A stretch of DNA of 64,000 nucleotides from Limanda limanda (taxonomy: Eukaryota > Chordata > Actinopteri > Pleuronectiformes > Pleuronectidae), in NCBI RefSeq assembly GCF_963576545.1, contig NC_083651.1, positions 7,981,886-8,045,885 of the forward strand, given 5' to 3'. The translations under genes and the position numbers were made by a program. Under the pieces are notes generated by a model. The model saw nothing but the letters and a program-made list of their open reading frames with translations. It ran no database searches and was not told the origin of the DNA. Each line of letters begins with the position of its first letter. Within the stretch, counting starts at the first letter, position 1. Below are positions 58,501 through 64,000 of the stretch, in pieces.

Positions 58501-60634
58501 GAATCATTATTGATAATGATTTTGCAGCAATTAGAGGAGTTGTTATTAACTTTTACTTACCAATTTGCAATGTTGATGAACAGCAAGTGGTTTTGGCAGT
58601 GCTGACAAAAGTCTTCAGACATTTTGACATGAACATCAACAATGGTTTTTAATGTTTATGCTCTTGTGATTGTATCTCAACTTCTATAAAGGAATCATGA
58701 AGAGTTTAAAACTACATCTTTTGCACTAATAAAGCTCTTTGCCGCATTGTGCATAAAGCGTTTGCGAGGTACTGTGCACCTCCTTAAGCTGCTAATTCAG
58801 TTATGAGTGACTGAGCAGTTTTTCCTCCCACTCAAACATCAGTAACTAGAATGGCATTCAGTAGAGCCCATACCTCAGCCAAGGAGCAACACTCCCTTAC
58901 ATCACATTTTAAACATTCATAGATATCAGTCCCCTTAACGTGCCTGATTATTTTTTTCATCAAGATCCGTGAATTATTCTTTAGGAAATTGTGCAAAATC
59001 CTGGACCCGACCCCTGATCCAAATCTACACCAGGCTTTGTGGTAATCCGATTTTGGGTTATATTGCTAACTAACGAACATAAAAACTAACAAACAAACAG
59101 ACTGGGTGAAAAGATCTCCGGCATAGGTAATGACCTGAGGTTTAGCTGTGATCCTCAAGGCCTGTGGTGTCATAACAATACATACCCGGGACCCTCACTC
59201 ACCCCTCCAAAAATACACTCACTGAAATGACCCTTGAGTTGGGGCCAGTGTTGGAAAGCAGAGTGGCTGAGAAAGCGGCTTGCTGGCCCCAGTGATTACA
59301 GCAGAGAAAAGACCCCACCCACCGTCCTGCTTGGCTCAGATAACAGGCCCGTTGTTGGACGTGGGACCCAAACAAAGACGACCCTGTCCCTCTCCTCTTT
59401 GCTAACCCTACTCTCTGTATCTGTATCGGAGCTTTGATTTCCTGCGTGGTCAAGCCAACAGGCATCTCTTACCCAAAGATACTTGAACCACTCCCTCTGT
59501 CTCCACTTGCATCCATCTCTCTATCCTCAGCCCCTCTCCTCCCTGCACTGCCCACATAATCCTGAGGACACAGAATTGGCTGATTGGGGAAACATTATAT
59601 GTTGGGAGTAGTCCAATGTGATCAAAGGGAATTTAGTTGGTTCAAAATCCCAGAGGGCTAAAAGCCAAGACTTTGTTGATCTGCCAGTGAAAATATGGTC
59701 TTACAGCCTCAGACTAAAAACATTTTAGCTACAAATAAAGCTTAATTATTTGTGTTTTCATGCCTCATTGCCGGCGACAGTCAGTGGCCAGAGGCAATAT
59801 GTTTTTGGGATTTATGTCCATACAATAGACCAACCAGCCAACCCATTGTTGTGAACTCGATATCTCAAGAATGCTTGGAGGGAATTTTGTCAAATTTGGT
59901 ACAAATGTTTAATTAGACTCAAGAATAAACTAATACGAATTTGGTGGTAAAAGGTGAAAGGTAAAGGTCACTGTTTCCTCAGAAAGCACTTTTTTTGCCT
60001 TGTCAACCAGATATCTCAAGGACACCTCAAGGGAATTTCTTCCACTTTTGTGCAAATGTACCTTTGGACTCAAAAATGAACTGATTAGAATTTGGTGGTC
60101 AGAGGTCTAAGGTCAAGCTCACTGTGACCTTACAAAATATGTTTTTGTTCTTGTGAATGAAACATCTCAGAAAGGCCAAGTGAGAATGTCTTCATGCTTC
60201 AGGAACACCCGTAGGGAATTTCATTACATCTTGCTCAAACAGTCAGGTGGACTAAAGGATGACGCGATAATAATTTGGAGGTCAAAGGTCAAGTTGTAAC
60301 TTAGATTCAAAGATTAATTGATTAAATTTCAGTGTTCAAGGGTCAAAGATCACGATGACCTCATATGTGTCATGGGGGAAAAAAAATATGTAGACTGAAA
60401 ATCCTCTGGTTGGGGGAGGCATATGAGAACAGGGAAGTAATTCCCAGAGTTGAGCTATTCAACTCAATGAAGTCAATGAAATGGGCTAAAGTGTCTGAAC
60501 TCTTTTTTCCCTCTTATCCTATCAGGATGGCGTTATCTCAGTCAAGGACATCGACCTGGTGATGTCAGAGGGTTTAGGAATGCGCTACGCCTTCATCGGT
60601 CCCATGGAAACGATGCACCTCAATGCACCTGAAG
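40873..60634 (+). CDS. CRYL1: Lambda-crystallin homolog / L-gulonate 3-dehydrogenase (7 of about 8 exons, 3' partial)
   Basis: CRYL1 is a cytosolic NAD-dependent dehydrogenase of the 3-hydroxyacyl-CoA dehydrogenase fold. It oxidises L-gulonate in the uronate cycle. Exons are 40873-40913, 42095-42202, 44126-44252, 46625-46786, 48435-48530, 50355-50453 and 60526-60634. All joins keep frame and give about 247 residues of the ~319 in human. The Rossmann loop [13 protein letters not shown] starts near residue 11. [13 protein letters not shown] and the catalytic histidine of SHPVNPPYY (His145 by count) follow, then [20 protein letters not shown]. The last visible exon, ending [19 protein letters not shown], finishes with a split codon and a GTAATG donor, so at least one exon lies past 64000. 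Intron 6 is about 10 kb and full of repeats. The exon-2 donor (GTCGGC) is weak. Confidence 0.96.
41285..41640 (-). mobile_element. Decayed L1-like retrotransposon 3' end
   Basis: A T-rich run at 41299-41321 is the poly-A end on the minus strand. A broken minus-strand reading includes [12 protein letters not shown] and PPTVALLN, reminiscent of the C-terminus of teleost L1 ORF2. Stops interrupt it. It lies in CRYL1 intron 1. Confidence 0.5.
41859..41873 (+). repeat. Poly-G run of 15
   Basis: Fifteen consecutive G lie in CRYL1 intron 1. Such runs are prone to assembly or sequencing length errors. Confidence 0.9.
42203..43285 (+). other. CRYL1: CRYL1 intron 2, first part, nothing recognised
   Basis: AT-rich intron sequence without identifiable gene or repeat. 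The LINE tail that follows is annotated separately. Confidence 0.5.
43286..43748 (+). mobile_element. Teleost LINE 3' tail with internal duplication
   Basis: The end reads 'CTGCATTTCGTTGTATAAGT', 'CAATGACAATAAAGTTGAAT' and then repeats of TCTAA, a widespread fish LINE tail. About 75 bp beginning AATACTGTAATATTCCATAT occur twice (near 43287 and 43551), so the tail contains an internal direct duplication. Confidence 0.65.
44253..46624 (+). other. CRYL1: CRYL1 intron 3, nothing recognised
   Basis: About 2.4 kb of AT-rich sequence. Open frames at 44518, 44782 and 45435 are short, AT-rich and without splice signals or domain resemblance. Confidence 0.5.
47565..48278 (+). mobile_element. L2-like LINE fragment, reverse transcriptase C-terminus and 3' tail
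   Basis: A 132-codon frame (47651-48049) reads [50 protein letters not shown] and [15 protein letters not shown], a typical C-terminus of teleost L2/Maui-type LINEs. The frame extends upstream in parts ('[12 protein letters not shown]' at about 47590). After an A-run (48046-48073), the 3' tail has 'GTAAGTCGCTTTGGATAAAA', 'GCGTCAGCTAAATG' and AATGT repeats. It is 5'-truncated and lies sense in CRYL1 intron 4. Confidence 0.88.
48531..50354 (+). other. CRYL1: CRYL1 intron 5, nothing recognised
   Basis: Intron sequence with no gene. A stretch at about 48950-49150 resembles degraded repeats but I cannot name it. Confidence 0.45.
50880..51205 (+). repeat. Dispersed teleost repeat with a perfect DR1 motif
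   Basis: The copy opens 'CAGTGGCCGGAGGCTGGAGG' and contains 'GAACACGATACCTCAAAATG'. At 51050-51062 it has AGGTCAAAGGTCA, a perfect direct repeat of the nuclear-receptor half-site spaced by one base. It ends near 'CTGTAATTCTAGTTATCTC'. Confidence 0.65.
51970..52325 (-). repeat. Repeat family R1, minus orientation
   Basis: The phrases 'CTAGATCCAGATTTTTTGTT', 'GATCTGCACCAAACTC' and 'TTGGTTCTTTCCTGACCCAT' are shared with 63590-63740 and, in reverse complement, with the family described at 8640. A G-run near 52137-52143 lies inside. Confidence 0.65.
52477..52530 (+). repeat. (TC)n microsatellite
   Basis: Near-perfect TC run of about 54 bp with two interruptions. Confidence 0.95.
53262..53860 (+). 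repeat. MITE-like teleost repeat fragments
   Basis: The opening TTAAAGCAACACTATGTAAC is the familiar end of a common fish MITE. A second phrase set at 53765-53860 ('GTTGAGGGTTAAGGGCAGAG', 'GGATGTCACACC') resembles another dispersed repeat. Right ends and target duplications were not resolved. Confidence 0.5.
56265..56440 (+). repeat. Common teleost dispersed repeat ('AAATGGTAAATGG' type)
   Basis: The sequence runs AAATGGTAAATGG, TATTTATATAGCGCTTTTCT, GACCACTCAAAGCTCTTTAC and CATTCACCCATTCACACACA in the order known from many fish loci. Confidence 0.65.
58855..59135 (-). repeat. Repeat family R1, minus orientation
   Basis: The phrases 'CATACCTCAGCCAAGGAGCA', 'GATCCGTGAATTATTCTTTA' and 'ACAAACAGACTGGGTGAAAA' match the other minus copies (51970, 63370) and reverse-complement the copy at 8640. 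Confidence 0.65.
59765..60430 (+). repeat. Dispersed teleost repeat with tandem sub-units and a DR1 motif
   Basis: After 'GCCGGCGACAGTCAGTGGCC' the copy has at least three diverged ~120-bp sub-units. Each has a 'GGGAATTT' start, a 'GGACTCAAAAATGAACTGAT' type middle and a 'GGTCAAAGGTCA' type end. The third holds a perfect AGGTCAAAGGTCA at 60279-60291. It ends 'GGTTGGGGGAGGCATATGAG', about 95 bp before CRYL1 exon 7. Confidence 0.7.
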
Positions 60635-61989
60635 GTAATGTTTCCTCTCGGAACCTTTTTGCTCACATAAACAGAGGGTCACTATCCAGCGTCCCTCCTC
60701 AAGCTCCCGATTCCATCCAATTTTACTTTGTTTCACTGTTTGGAAAGAAAAGAGACGACGGGCAACAATAGTGAAGGAACCACGTTCAAAGGCAAAATGC
60801 AGAGCTCACCAATTTTACACATGAAGTTCAGTTTCTCCAGATGATTTACTTTTGGATCTGATCAGTCGAGGTCTAGAGAAATATGGTGTTAAAAGCACAA
60901 GTCAAAAAATGACAAAAATAAATATTTTTCAATGTTTCTTGCATCCTGTAAGACTATAGATGAAACATAAAGTTTATATTGAATAAAAAACTAATTAAAG
61001 CTCATATGGTTGGAATGACATCATCCTGACCACACAATTAAGTAAAAAAATTACATCCAATAAGTTTAGAGACCTGAACTACAGCGTATTTAGAATCAAC
61101 TGAAATCTTATGGAACAAATGTCACCATGATTACAAAATTACATTTCTACAATATAAATACATTTACAAAGATGACACATAATATAAATTTAAATCAACT
61201 TTATATCAGTCCCCTAAATAGGCAAGATGTTTCTCGGAACAAGACAATCATATAAAAGGCTTGACAATGTTATGATATTGACTTTTTGTTAAAACATGCC
61301 AACAGCTTTCTGAGATAAACAAACCACCGCTGTACAATAACAGACTGTCCTCTGTACGCCTCAGTTATATAGAAACTGTGAGAAAATCACACACGGTGAC
61401 ACAGCTCACATGTCCCAGAACAACATGCATGTACTGTACCATACTGTGACGCCCCTGTGGGTGCCAGAGAGAGGCTGAGAGTGAAACTTCAGGGAGATGC
61501 AGAATATCAAAGGGTAGTGTGAAACCCAGAGAGCAGCCAGGGCTGTGTACACACACAGAAAAAGGTCGCTGTGGCCGAACAAAGCCGTCTTTTGATGGGT
61601 AGCGATGAATGCATTCCCTCACACCAGTAATCCAAAACTCACAAAGCCTACAACCAGGCCTTCAAACCAGACGCCAACTCTACCTGTAGTGACAGCGCTG
61701 GAGCTCTCGACTCGTTCTTTTTTCCACTGCTTAGGAAACAGTAGTATGATCGTGTTCTCTAAAGATTGCTAAGACCCAATCCTGTAGCGACTTCCCGTCC
61801 TTGTATCGTTCCAATCAGATACCGGAGCACTCAGGCTCTGTCTCTTTTTTCTACTCTGCCCAAACAACTTGGCTCCTGTAAACCTCTTACCTGTACAGGA
61901 GAGCATTATCCTTTAAAGGAGCAGTCCACTGAAAACCTGGAGAGAGACTCTGAGATGTTTGCAGCTTTGTCTTTCACATGATTGAAAAG

Positions 61990-62180
61990 GCAGTCCAACA
62001 TTATGATCCAGTTCTTTTTAATTGTATTTGTATAGTAATAGTAAATCCAACATGCATCATTTCAAGGCTCTTCACATAGTAAGGTTGAGAGCCTACAAAA
62101 TAATAGAGAAACCCAACAGTTCCCCCAACAAGCAAACACGATAATCCCTTTAACAGGAAGACATCTCTGCCTCAACCAAT
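61990..62180 (+). repeat. Teleost dispersed repeat fragment
   Basis: The phrases 'ACATGCATCATTTCAAGGCT', 'AATAGAGAAACCCAACAGTT' and 'CCCCCAACAAGCAAACAC' match a repeat common in fish genomes. Confidence 0.6.
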
Positions 62181-62334
62181 TGGGGTGGACAAGCTGTGTT
62201 TTCAGTATTATACTATTAAATATTATATTATGTACTACATTTGTTCATTGGATTGATGCTGGGCAACAGAGGAGTGTTGTATGCACATGTTCAAACACTT
62301 AATGTGAAGTTAAACATAGGGAGACTATTCATTT

Positions 62335-62430
62335 AAAAGCTAGACAGGAGTACCCTGAGAAAACCGACCCTTACCGGCTGAAACCAGAAACTTAATGTTG
62401 TGAGGCGTCAGTGCTTACCACTGCCTCCCC
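62335..62430 (+). repeat. Teleost dispersed repeat fragment, related to 3740-3870
   Basis: The stretch 'GAGTACCCTGAGAAAACC' to 'GAGGCGTCAGTGCTTACCAC' is the same type as the one in XPO4. Confidence 0.5.
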
Positions 62431-63369
62431 TACGTATTGATACATACAGTATAATTATTATATACACATTATAATGACAAGATTACTTAACATTGACTGT
62501 TCTCTCAATTTGATTTCTTATTAAATCATATAGATTAAGTCATTGATTTGTGCAATGGCCAGGAAGTTAAATTAAGAAATGAAATGATTGAACGGCCAAT
62601 GGAAAAAGAAGTCACTTTCAGTTTTAACCTCTCAAAACTGTAACTTTCCTTTCATTGTCATCCTCTACCACCCTGCAGAAGTCTTTACATATTCAAGAGT
62701 TGCTGTGGTGAGGTCAAATCATCCACTGCAAAAGGAAAATAAAAAACAGCGACTTGAAGATGAAGATAGATGGAATTCATTGCAGCGCTGTGTCATATAA
62801 ACAAAGCGTTTCCCACCAGGTTTCATCTAAAAGATTAAGAACTATTGTAGTGATCTAAAGACCATCTGCAATATTTCTCAGATGTGACTGTTTGACTGAA
62901 CAATGTGTACGTGTCACACATTTGATTTTGCAGTGTGAAACGTCATGTGAGTGTGACAGAACTATTTGAAACGGTCACCCCCTGACCTGCCGTAATTAAA
63001 GAGCCGTTGCGAAGAGGTTTTGTTCTCGTCTCTCCGTTGCTTCACTTTGGCTTTTTTATTACTTCAGAGATCTTCTGCTCACCTTATCAGAGGAAAGTCA
63101 AGAAACCATGACGCTGCCCCTCTTTATGATATGTTCTGTCCAATCATTAGTTATAATGGCTGCCTCATTAGCTGCGACCTGTTATTTTTTACATCTGAAT
63201 TAGGGGCCATAGTCCCACACATTTGGTTGAATTGTGTTTGTATACCGATGCTACATGTAGCATTATAAAGTGTTTTTTAAAACTTTTGTTTACTGCCTTA
63301 ACTTGACAATAAAAGATGTTCTTGTAGAGTTCGAGTAGAAGAAAACCAGAGTCAGAGAACAGTGTTCAG

Positions 63370-63815
63370 TAGAGCACATTCCTCTGCCCAGGCCCAATAG
63401 TCCTGCACCTATCTGTCATGTTTGAATGAAGGTGGCTCTAAAGCTATTGAACATACATATTAATTTTGATTCTCTACTTAATCCACATTTTCTTGTCTAC
63501 ACATTAGCTGCAGTTACAAGATTTTTGCGTGATTTGTTATCGTACAGCGGTTGAAATAAAATCCTACCCACTATGAAACCTTGTTTAGTTCGCTAGATCT
63601 GGATTTTTATTTGGATCCGCACGAAGTTGCAAATATTTTCCTGGGAAATCTTTAAAAAGAATGTGATGAAAATATTCCTAGATCTGCCCATTTGTCCGAA
63701 TCCATGGCCAAATTGAATGGGTTCTTTCTTGACCCATGTCCCATCCTTTTTTGCGTAAATCCTGCTGACAAACAAACGGACTGGGGTGAAAACATAACCT
63801 CCTTGGCAAAGGTAA
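63370..63815 (-). repeat. Repeat family R1, minus orientation, long copy
   Basis: The longest minus-orientation copy: 'CTCTGCCCAGGCCCAATAGT', 'CGCTAGATCTGGATTTTTAT', 'TTGGATCCGCACGAAGTTGC', 'TTGACCCATGTCCCATCC' and 'ATAACCTCCTTGGCAAAGGT' occur in family order. Confidence 0.7.
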
Positions 63816-64000
63816 TGTACCAGTCGATCAAGGTAGCACATAAATCAGTGCACATTCAAAATACCTGCTGTCTACTTGACAAGTAAATCATTCAAGAATA
63901 ATTATTGAGAACAATCGAGAGAATAACCTCAAGGAAAGTTAAACTAAGTGAAAGTTATTTATGAGGCACTTTCACCAAGGACGTCACTCAGCAACATAAA

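Larger units (their letters stand above)
50454..60525 (+). other. CRYL1: CRYL1 intron 6 (about 10 kb), repeat-rich
   Basis: Repeats listed separately lie at 50880-51200, 51970-52320, 52477-52530, 53262-53860, 56265-56440, 58855-59135 and 59765-60430. The intervals 54000-56260 and 56450-58850 hold nothing I can name: short open frames there lack splice support. The size contrasts with the other CRYL1 introns (1.2-2.4 kb). Confidence 0.7.
60635..64000 (+). other. CRYL1: CRYL1 intron 7 (continues past the window)
   Basis: No exon matching the CRYL1 C-terminus (about 70 residues expected) is visible. Repeat-like stretches lie at 61990-62180, 62335-62430 and 63370-63815. The remaining sequence is plain and AT-rich. 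Confidence 0.7.

Overview
The window is nuclear DNA from a ray-finned (teleost) fish. Five protein genes with ordinary GT-AG spliced exons match vertebrate families, and the introns carry repeats typical of teleosts: hAT-type MITEs, L1/Tx1 and L2 LINE tails, and long CA, TCTA, TC and TCCC microsatellites. The gene order XPO4 (+), EEF1AKMT1 (+), IL17D (-), IFT88 (-), CRYL1 (+) is the mirror image of the human 13q12.11 block as I know it (CRYL1, IFT88, IL17D, EEF1AKMT1, XPO4), so this is conserved synteny.

Layout. 1-8530 holds the last 11 coding exons of XPO4 (nuclear transport receptor; its 5' half lies to the left) and a CA-rich 3' UTR. 8530-10450 is intergenic: an old repeat, a probable promoter with a perfect CRE, then about 700 bp of CT-rich minisatellite that abuts the start codon of EEF1AKMT1. 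10452-15010 is the complete four-exon EEF1AKMT1 (lysine methyltransferase of elongation factor eEF1A), with two hAT-derived copies in intron 2 and a nested MITE/LINE insertion in intron 3. 15810-18680 is the complete two-exon IL17D (secreted cytokine), tail to tail with EEF1AKMT1; its only coding intron has a tangle in which the exon-1 splice donor is present three times around an L1 and a hAT fragment. 19418-20764 has two MITEs, one of which carries a short piece identical to the 3' end of 18S ribosomal RNA. 21070-40311 is the complete 25-exon IFT88 (TPR protein of the ciliary IFT-B complex). 40312-40872 is a compact promoter shared head to head with CRYL1 (lambda-crystallin/L-gulonate dehydrogenase), whose first seven coding exons run from 40873 to 60634; the last exon lies beyond 64000.

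The genes do not form a pathway: they are a conserved neighbourhood of transport, translation-factor modification, cytokine, cilium and carbohydrate-metabolism genes. I joined every exon by hand. The reading frame stays open across all joins: 546 residues of XPO4, 216 of EEF1AKMT1, 208 of IL17D, 841 of IFT88, and about 247 of CRYL1. Two introns, one in XPO4 and one in IFT88, have the signature of the minor (U12) spliceosome.

The most unusual signals are the 18S-rRNA-bearing MITE (19418-20098), the triplicated IL17D donor (17343-18406), the two U12-type introns and the CT tract against the EEF1AKMT1 start. No CRISPR array, tRNA, rRNA gene, operon or other prokaryote-type system is present.
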